NCBI GenBank assembly: GCA_029204225.1
Contig: CM055106.1
Location: 4,936,858-5,000,857, forward strand
Direction: 5' to 3'
From: Diphasiastrum complanatum
Lineage: Eukaryota; Streptophyta; Lycopodiopsida; Lycopodiales; Lycopodiaceae
DNA: 64,000 nt
Shown here: positions 1 through 11,129 of the stretch, in pieces
How positions within the stretch are numbered: position 1 is the stretch's first letter
Layout of the letters: every line of letters starts with the position of its first letter
Notes under the pieces: generated by a model
The model's database searches: none
What the model saw: only the letters and a program-made list of their open reading frames with translations
Told to the model about the DNA's origin: nothing
Position numbers and translations under genes: made by a program

Positions 1-457
1 CTTAGAAGCTATATCTCGCACTTCGTATAGTGTGCTCAAGATGTCCTAGACTTCTTTTGATGTCTGAGCCTCGGATACATGGCCGATCTGGGTATCCGTG
101 ATGTTGAGGATGATCAGCGCGAAAGCTTTTCCATCCTTCAACTTCCATTTGGCGATTGCTGCGTCATCCGCTTCGGGTTTCCCTTCTGCACCTGTAACAA
201 CGTCGAACAATTCTTTTGCCATTAGTACAATTTTCATCTTAAATTTCCACATATGGTAATTGGCTCCATCAAGCTTGTCCATGATAGGACTAGCTTTCCC
301 TTGGAAATCCATGTGGAAGAATTAGTCTAAGTGATAGGAGTTATTTGCGAATTTGTGTGTAAATATGCAGGCTGCGTGACAACGTTAGTAAATATGCAAC
401 AAGAATGGAGGCAAATTAAAAATGGGATTTAGGAGAGTAGAAGGAGTAAATCCAACA
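1..457 (-). mobile_element. Rearranged Copia fragment: gag N-terminus fused to an LTR piece
   Basis: Read on the minus strand, codons from 312 to 46 give a Copia gag start (MDFQGKASPIMDKLDGANYH, then W-K-F-K-M-K), the usual UBN2/DUF4219 N-terminus. About 30 bases upstream the sequence turns directly into an LTR piece (about 345-457) that matches the outer end of the Copia A LTRs, ending in CCAACA (TGTTGG on the minus strand). The primer-binding site and most of the LTR are missing, so this is a deleted copy of the A family. It continues off the left edge of the window. No working protein is expected. Confidence 0.7.
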
Positions 458-534
458 GAATGATTTGCAAGTGTGAATCACCAGATTGCTGTATGGATTT
501 GCATAACATAGAGAGTTTTGATAGTTGCAAAGAT

Positions 535-860
535 TTATAATGCTTTGGGGGATTCGTTATAAAAAATTTCACAGGTCTCTATATTGTACAATCTATACAT
601 TCCATCAGAAGTATAGTAACCAACAAAAATTGTTTTGAATGAATGCTCATCTAATTTCTTTTTGTTTTCCTTTGGTACATGAGCATATGCAGTACATCCG
701 AATACTCTCAAATATTTCAATGAAGGCTTGGATCTTGTCTAGACTTCATGAGGGTGATTCATGCATAACTAGATCTATTTATTGATAGATTGTTAAAGGG
801 CAATTTATTCGGATGTATAAGCAATTAGAGATACAGTTTCTTGAAGTAAATCATTGCATG
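535..860 (-). pseudogene. Copia integrase C-terminal fragment
   Basis: The minus-strand translation contains the motif K-Y-L-R-V-F-G-C-T-A-Y-A-H-V-P, typical of the region after the Copia integrase core. A stretch upstream reads N-H-P-H-E-V-W-T-R-S-K-P-S-L, with stop codons further up. It is an isolated piece without protease, RT or LTRs attached. Its relation to the fragment at 1-457 is unclear. Bases 861-1136 show nothing I recognise. Confidence 0.65.
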
Positions 861-1136
861 TAAGAGATTGAAGTTTCTCTAAATTTGATCCTCATGTGAA
901 GCATATTAACCAAAGTCATAGAATGAAGTTGTCAATTCTCTGGTATGAAGCAATCTTACAACCTCAGTTCTAGACTTTTATTCTCTGAAGAAATCAAAAC
1001 ACCTTCTGCTTGCATCGGTACAACCTGCATGCTATGAAATAAGCGGAATTCAAGTCTATAGTTGATGGAGTAGTTTTCTTGGATTTGGTAGTCCATAGTT
1101 TGCCTGTATGTGAATGAGTGAGTATGTAGTTTTGAC

Positions 1137-2142
1137 TGTTGGAGAGAGGTAGAGAGTAGCGAGAGTTGAGAATGGTGTCGCATGTTAGAAACAAAAACAA
1201 AAAATTACTTCAGAGGGGTAAGACGAACACGAACGAGAAACAAACTCAAACGAGAAATGAAATCGAACAAAAATTGTTCGTGCGCAGTGGAACGAGCTAT
1301 GCGACACTCTCCGAAAGCATGGCTACGCCTATCAGAACGAACAGAACGTTAGTGATGGACATCACCGTCATTCTTGATTACGTAGCCAAACATTAATAAA
1401 CGAAGTGCCAGAAGAATAACTTGTCGCGAATAGCTAGACAAATTATGTGTCGTGAATGATTCGCGAAGAGCTAGACAGTGCTCGACTGATAATTAGTGGC
1501 GAAACATTCGCGAAAGACGAGACTAAATGTTAGTTGTCTATTACCAGAAAGATCAACTAGAAAGATCATACAGAATGAATAATAAGCATATCAATATTAA
1601 TACAAATCTGAATGCAGAACAAGTAATTGTATCAGATTAAGTATATCAAGTATACATGTCAATAATGCGATAGAGCACAATACAGTAGCGAACAAAGTCG
1701 CATGCCCTACGAAGCTTATTCAAACTGTAAAGGAATGAAACCTTATGTTGACAAATCAAAGAATCAATGCACAGAGCATCTACTTTTGTCTCTCTCTGAT
1801 AAGCTTCTCTTCTTCGTTCTCTCTCGCTTACTAACTTCTTAATGAATACGCAAATGGTATTTAATATATACATAATGTTATAGGTGTGCAGATGAAGAAA
1901 GTATAGGGTGGATGTGTTGTCTGTAGGAGATCGTGGGTGGCTGCAGTAGTCGTCCAATCTGTTAGTGTAACTACATGAGCATGAAGAGGGTGTGACGTCA
2001 GTCTTTGTTTTTTGTCTTTTCATCGCCTGTGAGAATTTGCATGTGAATATGCAGACTGCGCGACAATGCGAGTAAATATGTAGCATGAATGGAGGCAGAT
2101 TAAAAATGGGATTTAGGTGACTTAGAGGAAATAAATCCAACA
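1137..2142 (-). repeat. 3' LTR of Copia A
   Basis: About 1,006 bp, starting TGTTGG at 2142 on the minus strand and ending CCAACA at 1137. It matches 11130-12156 along its length, including the shared stretch on tandem G-A-G-A-A-A-C-style repeats near 1220-1270 and the microhomology-rich centre. The open frame at 1646-2143 is LTR sequence, not a gene. Confidence 0.88.
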
Positions 2143-2153
2143 CCCCCTCTTAA
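2143..2153 (-). other. Polypurine tract of Copia A
   Basis: On the minus strand TAAGAGGGGG stands directly against the TGTTGG start of the 3' LTR, the expected place for the plus-strand DNA primer of an LTR retrotransposon. Confidence 0.75.
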
Positions 2154-2494
2154 TCTGGATCCGTGAATGTCTTGATCTTTAGACTAAGCAATGCACAAAA
2201 TTTGTTGTGTGCATTAACACTGAGTGCTTTTGTGAATATGTCTGCAACCATGTTCTGCATTCTGTAGTATGTTAACCTTACTTCCTTGTTGAGAACCTTG
2301 TCCTTGATGTAGTGATATCTGATTTCAATGTGCTTACTCCTAGAGTGAAATCTAGGGTTGGTCGATAAGGCAATAGCACTCTGATTATCACAAAATAAAA
2401 TTATAGGGCTATACTAATTTAGATTAACATTTGATAGTAAATTTCTCAACCAAAATGCTTCCTTGATAGATTGAGAAGCAGCAATGTATTTTGC

Positions 2495-3763
2495 TTATGT
2501 AGAAGAAAGTGCGATAGAAGTTTGCTTACGACTGTTCCATGAGATAGGGCCACCGTTGAAGAAGAATGTAAATCCAGATGTGGATTTATGATTGTCTACA
2601 TCTCCACCCCAGCTTGCATCAGAATAACCACTGAGCTGATGGAGATTGTCGTTGCTTACATCTCCATAGCAGATGCATTGGTCCATGGTAGTACGAATAT
2701 ATCTCATGACTCGTATGAGAGCCTTCCAAGGGGTAATGCCAGGATTAGCCATGTATTGGCTGAGTGAGCTTACAACAAAAGAGATATCAGGTCTTGTACA
2801 GACCATTGCGTACATGAGAGATCCTAGTATCGATCGATAAGGGTATTCTCTCATTTGCTCCACTTCCTGTTTGGTCTGGGGACATTGGTCCTTTGACAGA
2901 TGCAGGATTGGATCCATTGGTGACTGAGCTAATTTACAATTCATCAAATTGTATCTGTTAAGAACATTGTGAAGATACCTTTGTTGAGTGATGTAAATCA
3001 GTCGATTTGCTCTATCTCTGTGAATTTGACTTCCCAGACAGAAGTGAGCTTTGCCCAGATCAGTCATGTCAAACTCTGAAAACAGCATCTGCTTCGAATC
3101 CTTGACCATATTGGTTTTGCTGCTGAAGAGCAACGTATCATCCACATACAAGGTGATGATAATGAAGGATTGTTGTACTGACTTGGAATAGACGTTGCAA
3201 TCAACAGTGCTTGGTTTGAATCCTTGTTTGATGAGGAATGTGTTGATCCTCTGAAACCAAGCTTTGGCAGACTGTTTCAAGCTGTACAATGCTTTGTGGA
3301 GTCTACAGACATGATTTTTCATACCTTTCATAACGTATCCTTCGGGTTGAATCATGTAGATATCTCCTTGTATCACTCCATTCAGATAGGCTGTTTGTAT
3401 ATCGAGTTGATGCACTTCGAGGTCAGTAGCTGCAGCATAATAAATGAGTATTTGGATTGATGAATATTTGACGACTGGACTAAAAGTCTCACCGTAGTCA
3501 ACATTCGGGATCTGGGTGAATCCTCGTGCTACCAGTCTTGCCTTCCTTCGGTCAATTGCTCCGTTGGTATTGTATTTGATCTTAAAGATCCATTTGCAAT
3601 CAATGATATTGCAGCCAATAGGAGCTTCAACTAATGACCATGTCTGGTTCTTGATCAGAGACGAATACTCTCTGTCCATAGCTTCTCTCCAAAGATTAGA
3701 GTCTAGTTGGCTAAGTGCCTATTTGACTGTCGTCGGTTCCTGTATCAAGAGACAGGCAGACTC
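2495..3763 (-). pseudogene. Copia A reverse transcriptase and RNase H (broken)
   Basis: An open stretch of 394 codons (3679-2495) holds the whole Copia RT. It includes the N-terminal motif T-W-S-L-V, C-K-W-I-F-K-I-K-Y, V-A-R-G-F-T-Q, Q-L-D-I-Q-T-A-Y-L-N-G, the catalytic YVDD (L-Y-V-D-D-T-L-L-F) and the RNase H start with S-G-Y-S-D-A-S-W. It stops in the A-L-S-S-T motif, where the following codon (normally Glu) is TAA; homologous sequence continues to about 2200. Upstream the frame runs on with stops to 3763, where Copia B begins. It is the best-preserved coding part of A, but it is separated from integrase by the B insertion. Confidence 0.9.
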
Positions 3764-4024
3764 TGTTAAAAATCAATGATAAACTTCATTGTTACTATTT
3801 ACGAGGTACATTAATGTTGATAGCTATGACCAACTGTCATTAGCTGTAGGCTAGTCTATTAGTCTATTTGTAGGTTTTCTCTCTCTATCAGGGGTTCATG
3901 GTTTATTTGTACATTTTACATTCTGTATGAGTGTGTGATAGAGTGACAGTGCTTGTTCTTCTTCCGCCTTCTTGTGGTGATTGCTTATGGTGAATGCTTG
4001 ATGTTGCATATCTAATTCTTGACA
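3764..4024 (+). repeat. 5' LTR of Copia B
   Basis: It starts TGTTAAAAATC and ends TTGACA, immediately followed by the primer-binding site. It pairs with 8366-8625. Confidence 0.92.
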
Positions 4025-4036
4025 TGGTATCAGAGC
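4025..4036 (+). other. Primer-binding site of Copia B (initiator Met tRNA)
   Basis: TGGTATCAGAGC follows the 5' LTR with no gap. This is the complement of the 3' end of plant initiator-Met tRNA, the usual primer of plant Copia elements. Confidence 0.9.
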
Positions 4037-4881
4037 AGCAATAGTCATGCGTGCCTGATCAGTGGATACAGCTTGTCACAGGCTTTGCAAGGAAGTGAGA
4101 AAGTCTTTCACAGGAGGTGAAAGCTTCGAGAGATAAAAACGGCTGGAAGAAATCCTGCTTTGGTGTATTTTGTAGGTTTGGAGCTCAGAATCATCAGTGG
4201 GGAATGAAGACACAGTCCCAGAGGCATCCAAAAGGCCAGGGCAGCATCAGACATATTGAAAATCTGTTGAGTGGGAGAGATTCTTACAATACTTTCTAGT
4301 TGTTGTGGAAAGTGCTATTTGTGTGAGAGGTTTGCCAAGAAATCTCTCATTTGTCAGTTTGGAGTACCACAAATCACACTAGATAGTGTCATACTATCAT
4401 TCAGAGTTAGAAAGCTTCATAATTTTCACATTACTGATCTGTCTTTTGAACGATCACACATTTCGAAATCTTTGAAAAGAGGAGACAACGTAGCCGCCGC
4501 GCCGAAGTGGAAAATCTAGAATATTCCCTTTAAAGGTTCTTATATTCTCTCTATTTTTCATCTTGTCCATACCAATATCGGATTGACACGTCAGAGGTAA
4601 AGAAAACCAAGAGCAGTCGTACATCCGCACGTCATACCGATATCACATATCAGTATCAATATTGGAGCGACTCGTCAAAGGTAAAGAAAATCCAGAGCAG
4701 TCGTCCATCCGTGCGTCATACAAATATCGCATATCTGTACCAATATCGAATCCACGCCCGTGAGCTAAGGAGAATCCCGAGAAGTCGTGCACCCGCACGT
4801 CATACCGATATCAGGTGTCCAACCAAAAATTACAGTTCTGTGGTGTGATGAATTTTGTGGGCCAGACTCATCTATCCAGTA

Positions 4882-5790
4882 ATGGCAACTCTAAGCGAGA
4901 GTGTCCTTAATGAGTCAAGCAAATTGGAAGGTGCTGGCAACTATGCAGTTTGGAAATTCAAACTGAAGAACATTTTGATGGAAAAAGAGCTGTGAGAGAT
5001 CGTGACAGGTAAAGAGACAAGATCAGTGATTGAAGAAGATCAGCATGCATTTGATCGGAGAAAATGGAAAGCCCAGAATGTCATCAACTTATCAGTTAGA
5101 GATGCAATTATTCCCTATATTTCAAATTTAGAAGGACCAAAAGAAGCGTGGGATACATTGGTGGCATTGTTTGAAATGACAAATACATCTCGAATATTGT
5201 TTCTGAAGATGAAGTTGCATACATTGCAGATGGATGATGGTGCAACTATTGCTGATCACATACTGAAGATCAAAGAGATCCGTGACCAATTAGCAGCAGT
5301 TGGAGAGCGAGTACAAGATCATGAGATCGTGCAATTGACATTGAATAGTCTGAATGAGTCACATTAGATGTTTGTGACGAGTATAGCCACAAGAGAAAAT
5401 CTTCCAACCTATGAAGAACTAGGTGGATTGCTTTTGCAAGAAGAGCAATGTCAAGAGGACTTGAATCATCGTAACAGGAGCTATGATCAAGCTCTTGCAG
5501 TTAGAGGACGAGGTGGAAGATTTGGCCGTGAAAGGTATCAATCGAGAGGAGGAAACTCAAGTCGGGGATCATTTCAACAATTTCATGAGCAAGTCAATGA
5601 TAGTCTGAATCTAGGCAATTGGAATCAAGGCCGAGGTCAAGGACCCGACTATTCAAGACAAAATAAACCTGGAAATTGTAGGTACTGCAACAAACCTGGC
5701 CACTAGGAGTGTGAATGCTTCACAAAACAGAAGGAGATGGAACAAAGAAAAGACAAATGGCAAGCAAAAATTATGCTGATCAACATCAAT
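4882..5790 (+). pseudogene. Copia B gag (broken by stop codons)
   Basis: The ATG at 4882 opens a gag reading M-A-T-L-S-E-S-V-L-N, with K-L-E-G-A-G-N-Y-A-V-W-K-F-K-L, then a UBN2 domain (E-A-W-D-T-L-V-A-L-F) and an Arg/Gly-rich tail. The tail leads to a CCHC zinc knuckle (C-R-Y-C-N-K-P-G-H). In-frame stops lie at 4993 (TGA), 5365 (TAG) and 5704 (TAG). Each falls where a Trp is plausible from the family, so all three fit a single G-to-A change in TGG. Confidence 0.88.
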
Positions 5791-5878
5791 TTGATGATAT
5801 TATTATGAAGACAATTATACTAATCAACATCAATACGACGATGATCAATATGAAGATGATACTGGTGATAGTTCAAAA

Positions 5879-7102
5879 TTGTTCATTACAACATTAATGA
5901 CAAGTGATGAAGCCAAGGATACATGGTACATTGATAGTGGTGCATTCAAGCACATGACTTCACGAAAAGAGTGGTTTTCAGAACTCAAGAAAATTGACAA
6001 TGGTGATGAAGTTGGACAAGTTGATGGCAAATTGTTATCTATTAAAGGAGTTGGAGTGGTACTAGTGAAGTTAGCCAGCGGGAAGATAGATCTGATAAGC
6101 AATGTGCAATATGTACCTAGCTTAGCTAACAATCTACTACCTGTTGGGATGATGGCTGATCAACAACTCAAGGTTGAGTTTGACAGTGACAAATGTCTTG
6201 TCAAAGACATCAAGAATCACTACAAAGTGACTACAATAGGAGCTAGAGTCAACGAGAATCGACTCTACAAATTGAATGCGAGATCTTTTTCAAGCTATGG
6301 TAAGCACTGTTGATAGTCGAAGTGATCTTTGGCATCAAAGGTTTGGTCATATCGGTGCTCAAAGCTTGCAAATTCTTAAAAGAGGTAATCTAGTTGTTGG
6401 ATTTCTTGATATCTCTTTTGAAGGAAAAATTTGTGAGGGTTGCATTTTGGGAAAACAACATAGAGAGAGATTTCCCAAAGATGGAGCAAGAAGAGCCAAT
6501 GACATTCTTGATCTTGTTCATAGTGATTCATGTGGACCAATACAAACTAGGTCCATTAGTGGTTGTTACTATTTCATCACATTCATTGATGACTATAGTA
6601 GACATATCTAGATTATTTCATAAGCAAGAAATCTGATGCTTTTGCCAAGTTTAGAGAGTTCAATGCTCTAGTTGAAAAACAAATAGGTTGTTATATTAAG
6701 ACCCTCAGATCAGATGGTGGCGGTGAGTATTTTTCAACAAAGTTTATAAACTTTTGCAAGGATCAAGGGATCAAGAGACAAAGCACTACACCCTATTCAC
6801 CACAACAGAATGGAGTTGCAGAATATAAAAACAGATCCATTGTGGAGATGGCTAGGGCAATGCTTAAGAGCAAGGGTTTGCCAAATACTTTTTGGGCAGA
6901 AGCATGCAACACAGCTACTCATATCTTGAATCGGTGTCCTACGAAGTCCGTGGAGGGTAAGACACCTTACGAAGCTTCTACTGGAAAGAAACCTAATGTT
7001 TCTCATTTACGAGTATCTGGTTGTGATGCTTATGCTCATGTATCTGATGAAAAACGAAAGAAGCTAGATGCAAAAGCTATTTTTGACAATTGTTCCCTTT
7101 GA
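5879..7102 (+). pseudogene. Copia B protease and integrase (broken)
   Basis: The protease motif is W-Y-I-D-S-G-A near 5925-5945. Integrase follows after a frame change near 6290, with the HHCC zinc motif (L-W-H-Q-R-F-G-H ... C-E-G-C) at about 6330-6445. The first catalytic Asp is in D-L-V-H-S-D-S-C-G-P, the second in T-L-R-S-D-G-G-G-E-Y, and the Glu is in Q-N-G-V-A-E. A TAG at 6609 replaces the Trp normally found after D-D-Y-S-R-H-I, and frames shift around 6610-6660. The end (L-R-V-S-G-C-D-A-Y-A-H-V) is followed by a deletion before 7116. Confidence 0.88.
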
Positions 7103-7115
7103 TGAATGAGCCAAA

Positions 7116-7583
7116 GTGCAAGTGAAGGAAGAAGTTGGTGTCGACATGGAAGAGCCAATGGAAAAAGACAGGGTCAATAATGAGATTCCTAGGAGAGTGC
7201 CTAAGTGGTACTTGTCAGTAACAAGCGATGCTAATAAGGGAGATACTCCCGAATCAAGTGAGCAGGGAGAGCTTAGAAGATCAAGTAGAAATCAAAAACC
7301 TTTTGCAAGATTAGAGATGAATCTAGCCCTAATGGGTTATGTGCTCAAGGCTCAAGAACCAAAAAGTTTTGATAAAGCAAAGGAGCACAAGGAGTGGCGT
7401 GAAGCTATGGAAACAGAAATGGAAGCTATAACGAAAAATAGGACGTGGAACTTGGTTGAGCTACCTGATGGTAAGACGCCTATCACTTGCAAATGGATAT
7501 ACAAGATCAAATATGGAGCTGATGGGCAACTCAACAAGTACAAAGCATGGTTGGTTGCGAGAGGATTTGAGCAGCATGAAGGT
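7116..7583 (+). pseudogene. Copia B reverse transcriptase, N-terminal part
   Basis: It contains the pre-RT linker R-R-S-S-R-N-Q-K-P, the E-W-R-E-A-M-E-T-E-M-E-A motif, N-R-T-W-N-L-V-E-L-P, C-K-W-I-Y-K-I-K-Y and A-R-G-F-E-Q-H-E-G. The frame then leaves the family at 7583/7584, where the inverted block begins. The next expected residues (Y-D-F-E-K-T-F-A-P-V) are found on the opposite strand at the far end of that block. Confidence 0.88.
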
Positions 7584-8033
7584 CGATCACTCATGTCAAA
7601 AGCATTGAAAGATCTGATTTTATTTCATCAATTAAGCTCTCATTACTTTCTACAATAATCAAATCATCCACGTACAACACAATGAACACTATATTTGAGT
7701 CTTGCTTTAGAATGTAAAGATTAGGATCAGCATCACTCTTTACCATTTTCCTTCGCTTGAAGTGTTCATCAATGCAAGAGTACCACGTCCGTGGTGCCTG
7801 CTTCAATCCATAAATGGCTTTGTTGAGCTTACAAACGAGATGCTCTCTCCCTGGCTCAACAAATCCTTGAGGCTATACTAAGTACACCTCTTCATCTAGC
7901 ACTCCATTAAGAAAAGTAGATTTAACGTCCATTTGCTGGATCTTCCAACCATAGAAAACAGAAATAGCAATGATAGAACGTATAGTTACCATCTTAGCTA
8001 CGGGTGCGAAGGTTTTCTCAAAATCATATCGAA
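7584..8033 (-). pseudogene. Inverted central block of Copia B reverse transcriptase
   Basis: Read on the minus strand from about 8033 down, it gives Y-D-F-E-K-T-F-A-P-V-A-K, Q-M-D-V-K-S-T-F-L-N-G, L-K-Q-A-P-R-T-W-Y and the catalytic YVDD (V-L-Y-V-D-D-L-I-I-V). It ends in an F-D-M-S-D motif near 7590. This is exactly the part of RT missing from the plus strand, so about 450 bp was turned around inside the element. One stop and a one-base shift add to the damage. Confidence 0.88.
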
Positions 8034-8049
8034 CACTCAACAATGCTAC

Positions 8050-8365
8050 ACAAGAAGCGGTATGGTTACGAAGATTGGTTGTGGATTTAGGTCAACCATA
8101 GGTGGATGCGACTACTATATCTTGCGATAATCAAAGTCGCATTCACCTTGCCAAAAATCCAGTTCTACATGCTCGAACCAAGCACATTGAAATACACTAC
8201 CATTTTGTTCGAGAGCAAATTCTTGATGGAGCCATTGATCTTGTTTTTTGTAAATCTGAAGATCAAATGGCAGATATTTTTACTAAGTCATTAGGTAGAT
8301 GTAAATTTGAGAGGTTTCATACTCTATTAGGAATAGAAGAATGTAATTTTATCATTGAGGAAGAG
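8050..8365 (+). pseudogene. Copia B RNase H C-terminal part
   Basis: On the plus strand again: A-T-Q-E-A-V-W-L-R-R-L-V, a stop at about 8098, then C-D-N-Q-S-R-I-H-L-A-K-N-P and H-A-R-T-K-H-I-E-I-H-Y-H-F. The last motif is D-Q-M-A-D-I-F-T-K-S-L, the standard Copia C-terminus. It stops just before the 3' LTR. The roughly 700 bp normally between F-D-M-x-D-L-G and this point is missing. Confidence 0.88.
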
Positions 8366-8625
8366 TGTTAGAAATCAATGATAACTTCATTGTTATTGTT
8401 TACAAGGTACATTAATGTTGACAGTTGTGACCAGCTGTCATTATCCGTAGGCTAGTCTATTAGTCTACTCATAGGTTTTCTCTCTCTAACATGGGTTCAA
8501 GGTTTATTTGTACATTTTACATTTTGTATGAGTGTGTGATAGAGTGACAGTGCGTGTTCTTCTTCCGTCTTCTTGTGGTGATTGCTTATGGTAAATGCTT
8601 GATGTTGCATATCTAATTTTTGACA
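8366..8625 (+). repeat. 3' LTR of Copia B
   Basis: Starts TGTTAGAAATC and ends TTTTTGACA, followed by the target duplication GACTC. Pair of 3764-4024. Confidence 0.92.
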
Positions 8626-8630
8626 GACTC

Positions 8631-9850
8631 AGGAGTATACCTTGTGGGTTGTGTGCGCACTCGGCTTGATCTTCTGGGAGGATTCGACTGAATAATTGCT
8701 CCTGGGATTTGTTGCTGGGTAGCAGCAACATCTTCGTCTGATTTGTTGTCTCGAAGTGGGTCGACAATAGACACGCCTGAGCCAGAAGCTCGGATTGTCG
8801 TGTCAATGATAGGTGACGAGGGTTCTTCTTGAGCAACATCCTTGCCTTTGAGGTCGACGAACTGATCCTCGATGAAGACTGTATTCCAGCTATACAAGAT
8901 TTGCTAGGTATCAGGATCATACAACTTATAAGTATTATCACATGAAGTATATCCGATCAGGATGGTCTTGAGACCTTGGAAGTCCAATTTCTTCCTCATG
9001 TCTTTTGGGATCTGCGCGTAGACAATGCACCCAAACACTCTTAGGTTCTTCAAAGAAGGCTTAGAGCCTGTCCACACCTTGTGGGGTGTCTTGTTTGAGA
9101 GGGCCTTGGTTGAACATCTGTTCTGGATGTAGGCTGCAGTGGAGACAGCTTCAGCCCAAAATCTCTTAGGCAACGATGCATGCGATAGCATACATTTGGC
9201 AGATTTGACCAAAGTACGGTTCTTCCTCTCGGCTAAGCCATTAGACTGAGGACTGTAAGGAGTGATGAATTGCTGCTAAATGCCTTGGCTTTGGCAGTAC
9301 TCCTTAAACTTGATAGAGATATATTTTCCACCGTTGTCTGACCTGAGGGCCTTAATCATCTTTCCAGTCTCCTTCTCTCCACGTTCCTTGAAGATTCTGA
9401 AGCCGTTGAAGGCTTTTGATTTCTTCTTTATAAAATACACCATGGTCCTTCTGGAAAATTCATCAATAAAGGTTATAAAATACTTGGCATCCTTCAACGA
9501 AGGATTTTTCATCGGGCCACAAATATCTGAATGTACAACATCTAGCAATCCTCTAGCAATGTGCTGATGGCTTGATTTAAAAGGTTTCCTAGTCTGTTTA
9601 CCAACTAGATAGTCTTGATAGATAGGTAACTTGACTGTTTCTCGAGGATAGTCGAGATCAAGAACAATAGATTGTCTAGACATTCGTTGTACAGCAGCAT
9701 GATTTAAATGACCAAGTCTATAATGCCAAAGCAAACCTTTATTTGAATGAATTGAAGTACTGAGAGCCTGACTAGAGGCAGAAAAGCAATGACTCAGTTT
9801 GTACAAGTATCCATGCCTCTTTCCGAGTGCTAGGATCTTGCATGTCCTAT
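8631..9850 (-). pseudogene. Copia A integrase and linker (broken)
   Basis: Minus-strand pieces in order: L-W-H-Y-R-L-G-H-L-N (zinc-motif histidines; the paired cysteines are lost, with G-K-Q-T-R-K-P-F retained), D-V-V-H-S-D-I-C-G-P (catalytic Asp), A-L-R-S-D-N-G-G-K-Y (second Asp; the usual Glu is Lys), F-W-A-E-A-V and L-R-V-F-G-C-I-V-Y-A-Q. Last comes the Pro/Ser/Arg-rich linker ending R-Y-T-P-E-S, where Copia B sits. Stops separate several pieces. It joins to RT across the B insertion at 3763. Confidence 0.88.
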
Positions 9851-10019
9851 CAACTACTTTACACTGATCACATTCGAATTCTACTCTATGTCATACATAT
9901 GTGATTCTGCTTACAAAAAGCAAATTCGTAGATAAATTTGGTACATAAAGGACTTTAGAGAGTAGCTTAGATTGATCATTGGCAAAGTTTAATCTTACAG
10001 TGCCTTCACCTTTAATAGC

Positions 10020-10990
10020 CTATGTGCTATTGTCACCAAGGTGGACATATTTCTGGGTACTGTAAGGTGTATAAGACTCAAAATAGCCAATGAGGCTAGT
10101 CATATGCTGAGTGGCTCCGAAATCCAGAAACCAAGAACTGTCGTCAGATGCTCCTTGATGGCTGGTCATGAAGACATCATGATTCGCTTCTTGAATAGGC
10201 TGCGGAGCTTCTGCAGCTGCATTTGTCACTTGATTCGATTGCCCCTTGCTGTTGTTCTTCGCTTGAAGTATTTGGCAGTCTTGTATTTCGTGGTTGTTTC
10301 CTTTGCACCATCTACAGAACAGCTTCTTCTTTGTCTGCAGATTCGACTGTTCTTTATGCTGAGCTAGTTTATGGTCTGGCTTTGATTGCTTCGGGCCTTT
10401 TTTCTTCTTCTACTTTTCGTGCTCTTGTTGGTGTACAAGGCATGAGAATCAACTGAGAAACTTGAGGCTTCGTTCCTCCGCGTGTCTTCCTGCAACAACA
10501 TAGTAATGACTCTCGAAAGAGTCAATTATGGATGAGTCGTGATGATCATCACCCAGCTGTCGTAAGAGCTTGGCAAGCTTGTAAGCAGTTTCATCACTGC
10601 GTCTTGATCGTCAATGACAGATCCGACAGCGGCCATTTGTCTTAGGAGGTTCTTAAATTGATTAATGTGATTCTGCAGAGAATCACCATTCGCCATCTTG
10701 AGGGAGTTAAATTTCTTCCTGAGATGTAGCTTGGAAGCTATGTCCCAGATTTCTTTCGATGTCTAAGCCTCGGATACATGGCCGATTTTTCCATCCTTCA
10801 GCTTCCATCTGGCGATTGCTGCATCGTCTACATTGGGCTTCCCTTATGCACCTGTAACAACGTCATACAATTCTTTAGCCATTAGTACAGTTTTCATCTT
10901 AAATTTTCACATATGGTAATTGGCTCCATCAAGCTTGTCCACATGATAGGACTGGCTTTCCCTTGGGAATCCATGTGGAGGAATTAGTCT
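10020..10990 (-). pseudogene. Copia A gag and protease (broken)
   Basis: The gag ATG at 10990 gives M-D-S-Q-G-K-A-S-P-I-M, then a two-base insertion breaks the frame compared with the copy at 46-312. Further down are a C-x2-C zinc-knuckle remnant (C-R-W-C-K-G-N-N-H-E, about 10310) and the protease motif, here F-L-D-F-G-A-T-Q-H-M-T. The catalytic triad DSG has become DFG, so the protease is inactive even apart from the frame breaks. Confidence 0.82.
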
Positions 10991-11116
10991 AAGTGATAGG
11001 AGAAACTATCAATGACTTAAGTATGAAAATCTGATGCTGAAATACAGAACAAGAAAACAATTACTCTATCAGCTAGTAGAGTCTTGTACTATGGAAGCTT
11101 ATCAAGTTATGAAAAT

Positions 11117-11129
11117 AGCTCTGATACCA
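11117..11129 (-). other. Primer-binding site of Copia A (initiator Met tRNA)
   Basis: On the minus strand TGGTATCAGAGCT touches the inner edge of the 5' LTR without spacer. Confidence 0.88.

Larger units (their letters stand above)
3764..8625 (+). mobile_element. Copia B: complete but inactive LTR element nested in Copia A
   Basis: LTRs of 261 and 260 bp (3764-4024, 8366-8625) with TG...CA ends flank a 4.3-kb interior. The target duplication GACTC is exact (3759-3763 and 8626-8630). By my hand alignment the LTRs differ by about 20 substitutions and one single-base indel (roughly 8%), so this is not a recent insertion. The interior is in Copia order (gag, protease, integrase, RT, RNase H) but has several stop codons, an inverted RT block (7584-8033) and a deletion of most of the C-terminal RT/RNase H region. 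It inserted into the integrase-RT linker of Copia A. Confidence 0.93.

Noticed and set aside
1166-2143. Frames at 1166-1396 and 1646-2143 (and 11804-12154) as genes
   Set aside because: They lie inside the Copia A LTRs and repeat in both LTRs.
3224-3779. Plus-strand frames opposite Copia A RT as genes
   Set aside because: Shadows of the minus-strand RT, which carries all the family motifs.
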